Program-made: the position numbers and the translations under genes
Notes under the pieces: generated by a model
Told to the model about the DNA's origin: nothing
What the model saw: only the letters and a program-made list of their open reading frames with translations
Database searches by the model: none
Shown: in pieces, positions 24,994 through 33,621 of the stretch
How positions within the stretch are numbered: position 1 is the first letter of the stretch
How the letters are laid out: every line of letters begins with the position of its first letter
Source of the DNA: Galbibacter pacificus
GTDB taxonomy: Bacteria; Bacteroidota; Bacteroidia; Flavobacteriales; Flavobacteriaceae
Reading direction: 5' to 3'
Assembly: GCF_029603155.1 (NCBI RefSeq)
Contig: NZ_JAPMUA010000007.1
Location: forward strand, 62,001-126,000
Length of the DNA stretch: 64,000 nucleotides

Positions 24994-26526
24994 ATGAACA
25001 ATTTAAAACAAGCTAAATCAGCTTTAATTTCCGTATTCAGCAAAGACGGCCTGGAACCCATTGTAAAAAAATTAGACGAACTGGGTGTAACTATTTATTC
25101 TACAGGAGGAACCGAGAAATTCATCAAAGACCTTGGCATAGAAGTAGTTCCCGTAGAAGATGTTACCAGTTATCCTTCCATTTTGGGAGGAAGGGTTAAA
25201 ACACTTCACCCTAAAGTTTTTGGCGGAATCTTGAACCGTCAAGACCATGAAGGCGATGCTGCCGAGCTTGAAAAATACGAAATTCCCCAATTGGACATTG
25301 TTATTGTAGACTTATATCCTTTTGAAAAAACAGTGGCCAGTAGAGCAAGCGAACAAGATATAATTGAAAAAATTGACATCGGCGGAATTTCTTTAATAAG
25401 GGCCGCTGCCAAGAATTACAAAGATGTGCTTTGTGTTTCCTCCATGGAAGATTACGACGAAACTTTAAGCATTTTAGTAAACCAAAACGGACAAACTTCT
25501 TTAGAAGACAGAAGACGCTTTGCGGCCAAAGCTTTTAATATCTCCTCTCATTACGACAGTGCTATCTTTAATTACTTCAACCAGACCGAAAAGCTGGAAG
25601 CATTTAAAGTTAGCGAACATAAAGGACAAACATTGAGATATGGAGAAAATCCGCACCAAAAAGGATATTTCTACGGAAACCTCGACCAAATGTTCGACAA
25701 GCTTCATGGAAAAGAACTATCTTACAATAATTTACTGGATGTTGATGCGGCCGTTAATTTAATTGGAGAATTTAAAAACGACGACCCTACATTTGCCATT
25801 TTAAAACACAACAATGCATGTGGAGTTGCAACCAGAAAAACTATCCATCAGGCATATGTAGACGCCTTGGCTGGCGATCCTGTTTCGGCTTTTGGTGGGA
25901 TTTTAATTGCAAATACTGAAATTGACAAAGCGACGGCAGCAGAAATTCATAATTTGTTCTGCGAAGTGGTTATCGCCTCTTCGTATACCAATGAAGCGTT
26001 GGAAGTTTTAAAAGGAAAGAAAAACCGGATTATATTGGTTCAAAAAGACATCAACCTTCCTAACTCGTCGGTACGCTCATGCTTAAACGGGGTTTTGGTT
26101 CAGGAAAAAGACTTAAAAACCGACACAAAAGAAGACCTTTCTTACGAAACCAACAATAAACCATCCGAAAAGGAGTTAGATGATTTGCTATTTGCTTCCA
26201 AAATATGCAAGCACACCAAATCCAACACCATTGTCCTCGCCAAAAACCAGCAATTATGCGCCAGCGGCACAGGACAGACCAGTAGGGTTGATGCATTGAG
26301 GCAGGCAATAGAGAAAGCAGCATCTTTTAAATTCGACCTTCACGGGGCAGCCATGGCAAGCGATGCATTTTTCCCTTTTCCAGACTGTGTTGAGATTGCT
26401 CACAAAGCCGGGATTTCAACCGTTATCCAACCAGGGGGCTCGATAAAAGATCAATTAAGCATAGATTATTGTAATGAAAATAATGTTGCAATGGTATTTA
26501 CCGGAACGCGCCATTTTAAACATTAA
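24994..26526 (+). CDS. purH: Bifunctional AICAR transformylase/IMP cyclohydrolase PurH
   Basis: A 510-residue enzyme for the last two steps of IMP synthesis. The N-terminal ~190 residues are the MGS-like cyclohydrolase domain (STGGTEKFI, GGRVKTLHPKVFGG). The remainder is the AICAR formyltransferase domain with LRYGENPHQ, LKHNNACGVA and SDAFFPFPDCVE. Full length. No other purine genes are nearby. Confidence 0.97.
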   Translation: MNNLKQAKSALISVFSKDGLEPIVKKLDELGVTIYSTGGTEKFIKDLGIEVVPVEDVTSYPSILGGRVKTLHPKVFGGILNRQDHEGDAAELEKYEIPQLDIVIVDLYPFEKTVASRASEQDIIEKIDIGGISLIRAAAKNYKDVLCVSSMEDYDETLSILVNQNGQTSLEDRRRFAAKAFNISSHYDSAIFNYFNQTEKLEAFKVSEHKGQTLRYGENPHQKGYFYGNLDQMFDKLHGKELSYNNLLDVDAAVNLIGEFKNDDPTFAILKHNNACGVATRKTIHQAYVDALAGDPVSAFGGILIANTEIDKATAAEIHNLFCEVVIASSYTNEALEVLKGKKNRIILVQKDINLPNSSVRSCLNGVLVQEKDLKTDTKEDLSYETNNKPSEKELDDLLFASKICKHTKSNTIVLAKNQQLCASGTGQTSRVDALRQAIEKAASFKFDLHGAAMASDAFFPFPDCVEIAHKAGISTVIQPGGSIKDQLSIDYCNENNVAMVFTGTRHFKH

Positions 26527-26658
26527 TTTTATTACATTTGAAAGATTATAAATAAAAATCCCTTATAGGTTTTCTGTAAGGGATTCAATAAAATATAAAC
26601 AGCCGGTTTTAATGCCGGAAAATTAAAAGGAATAACCAGATTAACACCAGAATAATTC

Positions 26659-27687
26659 ATGGGATTTTTTGACTTCTTAACCGAAGAAATTGCAATAGAC
26701 CTCGGAACAGCCAACACGCTGATTATACACAACGACAAAGTTGTTGTGGACAGCCCGTCTATTGTAGCCAGAGACCGAATGACCGGCAAAATTATAGCAG
26801 TTGGAAAAGAAGCCAGCATGATGCAGGGGAAAACCCATGAAAACATAAAAACCATACGGCCGCTTAAAGATGGTGTAATAGCCGATTTTGATGCTTCTGA
26901 AAAAATGATAAACATGTTCATTAAGGGGATTCCGGCATTAAAAAAGCGCTTTTTTCAGCCTACCTTAAAAATGGTTATCTGTATCCCTTCCGGGATTACG
27001 GAAGTAGAAATGCGGGCGGTAAAAGAATCGGCCGAACGCGTAAACGGGAAAGAAGTTTACCTAATACACGAACCTATGGCCGCCGCTATTGGTATTGGTC
27101 TGGACATTATGCAGCCAAAAGGGAACATGATCGTGGACATAGGTGGCGGTACCACCGAAATTGCAGTAATTGCATTAGGCGGTATTGTATGCGATAAATC
27201 GGTTAAAATTGCCGGTGATGTTTTTACAAACGATATTATTTATTACATGCGTACCCAGCATAACCTATATGTTGGGGAAACAACTGCCGAAAATATAAAA
27301 ATTGCCATTGGTGCCGCAACGGAAGATTTAGAAATTCCACCGGAAGAAATGAGTGTTCAAGGACGCGATTTACTTACCGGAAAACCCAAACAGGTACAAA
27401 TTTCGTTCAGGGAAATAGCAAAGGCTTTGGATAAGTCCATTTTACGGATTGAAGATGCCGTTATGGAAACATTATCGCAGACCCCGCCAGAATTGGCTGC
27501 CGACATATATAATACCGGTATTTATTTAGCCGGCGGTGGATCGATGCTCCGCGGGTTGGACAAACGTATTTCGCAAAAAACCGACCTTCCTGTTTATATT
27601 GCAGAAGACCCCTTGCGGGCCGTTGTGCGTGGAACGGGAATTGCTTTAAAGAATTTAGAAAAGTATAAACCAATCTTGATAAAATAG
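26659..27687 (+). CDS. mreB: Rod shape-determining actin MreB
   Basis: A 342-residue bacterial actin starting MGFFDFLTEEIAIDLGTANT (amphipathic N-terminus then phosphate-1 loop DLGTANT), with phosphate-2 IVDIGGGTTEIAV and the adenosine motif LAGGGSMLRGL. It forms membrane-bound filaments that guide lateral wall synthesis. First gene of mreB-mreC-mreD-mrdA-rodA; mreC begins 9 bp after its stop. Confidence 0.97.
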   Translation: MGFFDFLTEEIAIDLGTANTLIIHNDKVVVDSPSIVARDRMTGKIIAVGKEASMMQGKTHENIKTIRPLKDGVIADFDASEKMINMFIKGIPALKKRFFQPTLKMVICIPSGITEVEMRAVKESAERVNGKEVYLIHEPMAAAIGIGLDIMQPKGNMIVDIGGGTTEIAVIALGGIVCDKSVKIAGDVFTNDIIYYMRTQHNLYVGETTAENIKIAIGAATEDLEIPPEEMSVQGRDLLTGKPKQVQISFREIAKALDKSILRIEDAVMETLSQTPPELAADIYNTGIYLAGGGSMLRGLDKRISQKTDLPVYIAEDPLRAVVRGTGIALKNLEKYKPILIK

Positions 27688-27696
27688 AATTAGTGA

Positions 27697-28518
27697 ATGC
27701 AACAGATTGTCAATTTTTTAATAAGGAATAAGACCTTTATTACCTTTCTATTGCTTTTTAGTTTCTCACTTTTTCTTATTGTACAATCGCATTCATATCA
27801 AAAAACAAAACTCCTTAACTCTGCAAATTGGGTTTCAGGAGGTATTTACAATAGTACCAACAATATTTCAGACTATTTTCACTTAAAAGATTATAACAAA
27901 CAGTTAGTTGAAGAAAACCTTCGGTTAAGAAAGTTATTGTTAAAGGAAGGACTAAATGTCAACGATTCAATATCGTATACCGATTCGCTGTCTTCAAATT
28001 ACAGGTTGCATCAAGCTGCTGTTATTAAAAACAGTTACAATTTACAACGCAATTACCTGGTTATAAACAAAGGTTCCAACGACAGTATACGCCAAGACAT
28101 GGGAGTAATTACTTCCAACGGTATAGTTGGGATTGTAGAGAATACATCGAGCAACTACGCCAATGTACAATCTGTTTTAAACTCGCTTTCAGAAATAAAC
28201 GCTTCCATTAAGAATACCAACAACTTTGGTTCTTTAAAATGGAACGGCAAAGATTTTAATACAGTACAATTGGTAGATATTTTAAGGGCTGCCCCCATTA
28301 AAAAAGGAGATACCATTATTACCGGCGGTATGTCCAGCATTTTCCCTAAAGGGATTTTAATAGGGACCATAAAAGATTTTTCATTAGACGTTTCAGAAAA
28401 TTACTACCTTATTGATGTTGAACTTTTTAATGACATGACCACCGTTGATCATGTATATGTTATTGAAAATCTGGACAGGAATGAAATAATGAACCTGGAA
28501 AATAGTATCGATGAATAA
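27697..28518 (+). CDS. mreC: Rod shape-determining protein MreC
   Basis: A 273-residue protein with one N-terminal membrane helix (about residues 13-29), a coiled-coil segment (KDYNKQLVEENLRLRKLL, about 62-80) and the two-barrel periplasmic domain with VITSNGIVGIVENTSSN and GDTIITGGMSSIFPKGI. It links MreB to the elongasome enzymes. It overlaps mreD by 8 bp. Confidence 0.93.
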   Translation: MQQIVNFLIRNKTFITFLLLFSFSLFLIVQSHSYQKTKLLNSANWVSGGIYNSTNNISDYFHLKDYNKQLVEENLRLRKLLLKEGLNVNDSISYTDSLSSNYRLHQAAVIKNSYNLQRNYLVINKGSNDSIRQDMGVITSNGIVGIVENTSSNYANVQSVLNSLSEINASIKNTNNFGSLKWNGKDFNTVQLVDILRAAPIKKGDTIITGGMSSIFPKGILIGTIKDFSLDVSENYYLIDVELFNDMTTVDHVYVIENLDRNEIMNLENSIDE

Positions 28519-29020
28519 AACAACTTTTATAAATACGGTCCGCTTTATATTGTTGATACTTTTACAGGTAATAATTTTTAACAACATTAATTTTTTGGGG
28601 TATATAAACCCATATATCTACATACTGTTTATTATATTTTTTCCATTTGATAAGGACAATAGGATATTGTTCCTCTTTTTTTCTTTTCTATTGGGGCTCA
28701 GTATCGATATTTTTTGCGACAGTGGCGGCGTACATGCTGCCGCCTGTGTTTGTACTGCTTATTGTCGGCCACTCATGATGCGCTCGGTATTTGGGCTAAG
28801 TTACGACTACCACACCATAAAAATAGAGAAAACACATTTTGGGCAACGGGTTAACTACTTAATTATCTTAATTTTAACACACCATTTCATACTTTTCAGT
28901 TTAGAGATTTTTAGCTTTGCACATATTTTGCTAATTCTAAAAAAAACCATATTTTCTGCAATATTCACACTAATTTTGTGTTTAATTTTTATCTCGTTGT
29001 TTAGTAGGAAGAGTTCATGA
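28511..29020 (+). CDS. mreD: Rod shape-determining protein MreD
   Basis: A 169-residue membrane protein with about five hydrophobic segments and the family motif SIDIFCDSGGVHAAA. It overlaps mreC upstream by 8 bp and mrdA downstream by 4 bp, indicating translational coupling. The motif region is Cys-rich (ACVCTAYC), which is unusual but the frame is intact. Confidence 0.88.
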   Translation: MNKTTFINTVRFILLILLQVIIFNNINFLGYINPYIYILFIIFFPFDKDNRILFLFFSFLLGLSIDIFCDSGGVHAAACVCTAYCRPLMMRSVFGLSYDYHTIKIEKTHFGQRVNYLIILILTHHFILFSLEIFSFAHILLILKKTIFSAIFTLILCLIFISLFSRKSS

Positions 29021-30951
29021 GGAAATTACTTTTATCGTCCATTATCGTTATTGTTGCTATTGTTTACATAGGAAGGCTTTCTTATTTGCAGTTATTGGAT
29101 AATACCAATAAAAATCCTCTAGACGATACAGCAATAAAAGCGGTTTACGACTATCCCGAACGTGGCTATATTTACGATAGAAATGGGGAATTGCTAGTTG
29201 CAAACCAACCTTCATATGATGTTATGGTAATCCCAAGGGATGTAAAGCCTTTGGATACGGTAGAATTTTGCACGCTTCTGAACATTAGCAAAGAAGACTT
29301 CAGCAGAAAATTTGAAAAAGCATATACCTATTCCCCAAGGCTTCCGTCGGTATTTGTTCCTCAATTATCCAAAAAAGAATATGCCATCCTTCAAGAGAAA
29401 ATGAGGAAATACGAAGGGTTTTACATTCAAAAGAGATCCTTAAGGCATTACATGACCAGCGTCGGGGCAAATATATTGGGCTACATTAGTGAAGTAAACG
29501 ACTGGGACTTAAAAGAGTATTCTTATTACCAATCGGGGGAGCTTATAGGAAGACAAGGAGTTGAAAAACAATATGAAGAAGTATTAAGAGGGAGAAAAGG
29601 AGTGAAATTTATTCAAAAAGATCGCTTTAACAGGGTTATTGGGCCCTATAAAGAAGGAATTTACGATACGCTTCCCGTTCCCGGAAAAGATATTGAACTA
29701 ACAATAGACAATAAATTACAGGCTTATGGAGAAAAATTAATGATCCATAAGCGGGGAGGCATTGTTGCCCTCGACCCTAAGACAGGCCAAATATTGGCTT
29801 TGATTACCGCCCCAAATTACGATCCGGATTTGTTGGTTGGTAGAAAACGCTCTAAAAATTATACCGAACTTTATTACGACTCTATTGCAAAGCCACTTTA
29901 CGATAGGGCACTCAATGCTACATACCCCCCCGGATCTCCTTTTAAAACAGTAAATGCTTTAATAGGACTTCAAGAGGGCGTTATAGACGAACAAACTACC
30001 TTTACCTGTTATCATGGCTACCGATACGGAAGAAACTCTTTTATGGGCTGTCATTGCCCTTATGGGAGCGTAAACAACCTTGACAGGGGAATTTATATGT
30101 CCTGTAATGCCTATTTTGCAAATACATACAGGCGCATTATTGAAAAATATCCATCGGCTGCCGAAGGAATGGATGCATGGCAAAAACATGTGGAGAGTTT
30201 TGGTCTGGGAAATTATTTAGGATACGACCTTCCAACCGGGCAATCTGGAAAAGTACCTGATGAAGATTATTACAATTTGGTATACGGTCCAAAAAGATGG
30301 TTTGCAACCAATACCCTCTCTAACGCTATAGGGCAAGGGGAAGTTTTAACAACGCCCATTCAATTGGCAAATTTAACGGCCACCATAGCCAATAGGGGAT
30401 ATTATTTTACCCCGCATATTATTAAAAAAATAGAAAACGATACCATAGCCCATAAATTTGTAGAAAAACATCAAACAACGGTAGATCCACAGTATTTTGA
30501 ACCCGTTGTAGAGGGCATGCGAGACGTGTATGAAAAAGGAACGGCCCAATGGATAAAAATCCCCGATATATCCATGGCGGGAAAAACAGGTACCGCAGAA
30601 AACTTTACCAAAATAAACGACAAAAGGGTACAGCTTACAGACCATTCCATATTTGTGGCCTTTGCTCCTGTGGAAGACCCTAAAATAGCCATCGCAGTAT
30701 TTGTTGAAAATGGTTATTGGGGAAGCAGATGGGCCGGTAGAATTGCAGGTCTGATGATTGAAAAATACATAAAAGGCGAAATTACAAGGACAGATATGGA
30801 AGAATATGTGTTAAACGGTAGCCTTGAAGAAGAATACGCCAAACCATTGAGTGGAAAATCCTTTACAATTAATGATGGAAAATTTATAAAATGGCCCGTT
30901 AAGGATACCGTAAACATTAAAGTCCCAAATAATGATAAACCTATACCATAA
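29017..30951 (+). CDS. mrdA: Penicillin-binding protein 2 (elongasome transpeptidase)
   Basis: A 644-residue class B PBP. One N-terminal membrane helix (about residues 5-24), the dimerisation/pedestal domain with RGYIYDRNGELLV, and the transpeptidase domain: active-site Ser307 in SPFK (307-310), SCN triad 362-364, and KTGT from Lys522. It cross-links peptidoglycan during elongation. Its stop is immediately followed by rodA, and MreBCD lie upstream. Confidence 0.95.
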   Translation: MRKLLLSSIIVIVAIVYIGRLSYLQLLDNTNKNPLDDTAIKAVYDYPERGYIYDRNGELLVANQPSYDVMVIPRDVKPLDTVEFCTLLNISKEDFSRKFEKAYTYSPRLPSVFVPQLSKKEYAILQEKMRKYEGFYIQKRSLRHYMTSVGANILGYISEVNDWDLKEYSYYQSGELIGRQGVEKQYEEVLRGRKGVKFIQKDRFNRVIGPYKEGIYDTLPVPGKDIELTIDNKLQAYGEKLMIHKRGGIVALDPKTGQILALITAPNYDPDLLVGRKRSKNYTELYYDSIAKPLYDRALNATYPPGSPFKTVNALIGLQEGVIDEQTTFTCYHGYRYGRNSFMGCHCPYGSVNNLDRGIYMSCNAYFANTYRRIIEKYPSAAEGMDAWQKHVESFGLGNYLGYDLPTGQSGKVPDEDYYNLVYGPKRWFATNTLSNAIGQGEVLTTPIQLANLTATIANRGYYFTPHIIKKIENDTIAHKFVEKHQTTVDPQYFEPVVEGMRDVYEKGTAQWIKIPDISMAGKTGTAENFTKINDKRVQLTDHSIFVAFAPVEDPKIAIAVFVENGYWGSRWAGRIAGLMIEKYIKGEITRTDMEEYVLNGSLEEEYAKPLSGKSFTINDGKFIKWPVKDTVNIKVPNNDKPIP

Positions 30952-32229
30952 ATGAGCAATTTTTTAAAAAAAATAGATTGGTTAAGTATTCTCATCTATT
31001 TCTTCTTGGTTTTTATTGGTTGGTTAAATATCTATTCTGCTTCTTACAGTGGCGAAACTTCGTCTATTTTTAACACGGATGCCTTTTATGGAAAACAACT
31101 TTTCTTTATAGGGGCAAGTCTTGTATTGATTATTCTTGTACTTTCTGTCGAAGCAAAATTTTACGAGCGCTTTTCGGGCGTAATATACCTTATTTCCCTA
31201 CTTTCGCTCGCCGGGTTATTTTTATTTGGAAAAAATGTAAACGGGGCTACTTCCTGGTATGCCATGGGGGGCATGACCCTTCAGCCATCAGAATTTGCAA
31301 AGGCAGCCACGGCTTTGGCGTTAGCCAAGTTTTTATGCGACATTCAAACAGACATCCACAATATAAAAGATTTATTTAGGGCTTTTGTAATAATTAGCAT
31401 ACCGGCACTTTTAATTATACCGCAACCAGACCCCGGAAGTGCTTTGGTATATGCTGCTTTCTTTTTTGTTCTTTACCGCGAAGGGCTTCCTGCCAGTTAT
31501 TTACTTATTGGCGTTTTTGCAGTTATACTATTTGTCTCTACATTAATTTACGGCACGATATGGGTTTTTATTGGAGCTGCTATTTTATTGGCAATCACTT
31601 ATTTTATTTCTAAAAAAAGAAAGAAAAAAGTATCGGTTTTTAAGCTAATCCTCATCCTTATTACTACTTGCCTATTCTCTTATTCAGTAGATTTTATCTA
31701 CAACAATGTTTTCGAGCAAAGGCACAGGGACCGTTTTGGTTTATGGTTGCGGCTAGAAAAAGACCCTGTTAAGCTAGAGCAAATACGTAAAACCATTGGT
31801 TATAACACTTATCAATCCGAATCGGCCATTGGTTCTGGTGGTTTTATTGGAAAAGGTTTTTTAGAGGGGACCCGCACCAAAGGAAATTTTGTACCCGAAC
31901 AACATACAGATTATATTTTTAGTACTGTTGGCGAAGAATGGGGTTTTATTGGCAGTGCTTTGGTCGTGGTATTGTTTACCTTATTAATTTTACGCCTCAT
32001 AATTGTAGCCGAAAGGCAAAAGTCAGCTTTCAGCAGAATTTACGGCTATTCGGTAGCCTCGATTATATTTTTTCATTTTGCCATTAATATCGGGATGGTT
32101 ATTGGCTTGTTGCCAACAGTTGGAATTCCGCTCCCTTTCTTTAGTTATGGAGGTTCCGGTTTATTGGGTTTTACCCTTTTGCTATTTATTTTTATAAAAC
32201 TCGATGCCAACAGAATTAATGAATGGTAA
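30952..32229 (+). CDS. rodA: SEDS glycosyltransferase RodA
   Basis: A 425-residue protein with about ten transmembrane segments and SEDS-family motifs: LQPSEFAKAATAL, PQPDPGSALVY and the C-terminal GLLPTVGIPLPFFSYGGSG. RodA polymerises lipid II and works with PBP2, encoded directly upstream without a gap. Last gene of the operon, followed by a terminator. Confidence 0.95.
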   Translation: MSNFLKKIDWLSILIYFFLVFIGWLNIYSASYSGETSSIFNTDAFYGKQLFFIGASLVLIILVLSVEAKFYERFSGVIYLISLLSLAGLFLFGKNVNGATSWYAMGGMTLQPSEFAKAATALALAKFLCDIQTDIHNIKDLFRAFVIISIPALLIIPQPDPGSALVYAAFFFVLYREGLPASYLLIGVFAVILFVSTLIYGTIWVFIGAAILLAITYFISKKRKKKVSVFKLILILITTCLFSYSVDFIYNNVFEQRHRDRFGLWLRLEKDPVKLEQIRKTIGYNTYQSESAIGSGGFIGKGFLEGTRTKGNFVPEQHTDYIFSTVGEEWGFIGSALVVVLFTLLILRLIIVAERQKSAFSRIYGYSVASIIFFHFAINIGMVIGLLPTVGIPLPFFSYGGSGLLGFTLLLFIFIKLDANRINEW

Positions 32230-32274
32230 AAAAATAATGCCTCCAAAACAATTTTATCAGAAGCATTATTTTTT
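32229..32274. terminator. Bidirectional terminator between rodA and the SRPBCC-DinB gene
   Basis: AAAAAATAATGC (32229-32240) pairs with GCATTATTTTTT (32263-32274); A and T runs on the two sides make it usable by both convergent genes. Confidence 0.7.
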
Positions 32275-32295
32275 AATTTTCTATTTCAGTTAACA

Positions 32296-33387
32296 TTAAC
32301 CCTTCGGAAAATTAGGATTGACCATTACCTCCTCTATCTGTTTGGTATGCCTTGCACAATGTGCGGCAATAAACAATAGGTTTTGATAACCGTCGGACTT
32401 TCCGGTTGGATAATCGCTTATGTGGTTTCGCATGTTTTCAACATCTGTATTCTCTATATATTCCAAGACAGGTTTCCTGGCTGCCAAAAAATCGTTTATG
32501 GCCACTTGCGGATCTTTGTATTCCCCGGTGCCCTGCAATTCTTTCGGGGCCTGGAACTTCTTGCTCCTGTCTGTCATCATGCTTATCAATGCCGTATCCG
32601 ATGTTTTAACCTGATCTTTAAGTTCGGGCTGGGCAGGCTTTTCCATTTCCTTTTTGGCCATATCAAAAAGCATTTTTTCTGAAGCAACAATATGTTCGAG
32701 GCATTGACTTACCGACCAACTGTCTGGTGCGGGCTTAAAGGTTAATTGTGCTTCGGTAAGAGTACTTACATCGGCAATAAGGTTGTCGGTGGTTTGGTTA
32801 AAGTACTGCAACAAAAATGCCTTTGTTCCTACTTTTGCTTCTATAGGTTGAGATTCCAATATTTCTTTTAGTTTGTCCAGGCCTACTTGCAGGTCATTAC
32901 CAATAAGCGATTCAAAATCCATAAAAAGCATCATAAGGTTCATGGGGTAATTCATGTGCCCATTGAATCCCCAAGTAACTTTTGTCTGGTTATCGGCTAT
33001 TTCTTCGGTACTCATAAATCCTGGCGAGGTTGATTCTATAGGTTTTTTAAATCGGAATTCGTATTCTATCCTTTTCCCTTCATCAATTTTGGTAATTTCC
33101 TGCTCCCCTGTTCCTACCTCATTATTATCGCTTTCCCACATAGACACAAAGCCAACGGTACCATCGGTCCCTTCAAAGGTTTGCTTCATGTTTGGGTCTA
33201 TATTTGCCCATTTACCATAATTGTTTTGATTTTTTAGATACTTTACATAATCAAAGACCATCTCTTTTGGCCGCTCGATAATTACATCCCGAGTTACTTT
33301 ATAATCCTTTTTAACAAATAAGGCAGCAATCAATGGAATTGCTATAATTACAATGATAACAATCAATAAATTTTTAAGAAATTTCAT
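32296..33387 (-). CDS. Membrane-anchored SRPBCC-DinB fusion protein
   Basis: A 363-residue protein. An N-terminal hydrophobic helix (FLKNLLIVIIVIIAIPLIAAL) anchors a ~170-residue SRPBCC/polyketide-cyclase-like domain (VTRDVIIERPKEMVFDYV through VGLDKLKEIL). This is followed by a DinB/YfiT-like four-helix domain. The DinB metal-site histidines are present: LEHIVASE after the helix with DSWSVSQC, and AAHCARHTKQIEEV at the end. SRPBCC folds bind hydrophobic ligands; DinB-like proteins are metal-dependent thiol transferases or of unknown role. The function of the fusion is unknown. It stands alone, bounded by terminators on both sides. Confidence 0.75.
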   Translation of the reverse strand: MKFLKNLLIVIIVIIAIPLIAALFVKKDYKVTRDVIIERPKEMVFDYVKYLKNQNNYGKWANIDPNMKQTFEGTDGTVGFVSMWESDNNEVGTGEQEITKIDEGKRIEYEFRFKKPIESTSPGFMSTEEIADNQTKVTWGFNGHMNYPMNLMMLFMDFESLIGNDLQVGLDKLKEILESQPIEAKVGTKAFLLQYFNQTTDNLIADVSTLTEAQLTFKPAPDSWSVSQCLEHIVASEKMLFDMAKKEMEKPAQPELKDQVKTSDTALISMMTDRSKKFQAPKELQGTGEYKDPQVAINDFLAARKPVLEYIENTDVENMRNHISDYPTGKSDGYQNLLFIAAHCARHTKQIEEVMVNPNFPKG

Positions 33388-33564
33388 ATACGTTATTTTT
33401 AGTTAATCGATTAGTTTTTATGAGTTTTAAGGCATTCGTGTTTTATTATTTCAATATCAAAATTTTTTAAATTTATTTATTATTTTCTGATTTACAACAT
33501 CTTATACATAAAAATAAGCACGTAAAATAACAACAATAGAGGAACGATACTTTTACATATATGC

Positions 33565-33601
33565 AAAAAACCCGTGCCACAGATAAGTGACACGGGTTTT
33601 T
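33565..33601 (-). terminator. Terminator after the C-terminal processing protease gene
   Basis: AAAAACCCGTG pairs with CACGGGTTTTT (one mismatch further inside, before CAC/GTG). A and T runs flank both sides. It lies 21 bp past the protease stop on the minus strand. Confidence 0.75.
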
Positions 33602-33621
33602 ATCCTCTATTAATTTCTTTA

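Noticed and set aside
26557..26585. Hairpin AATCCCTTA/TAAGGGATT after purH as a terminator
   Set aside because: The stem is real but no T-tract follows on the plus strand, so I do not call it a terminator; it may be part of a leader for mreB.
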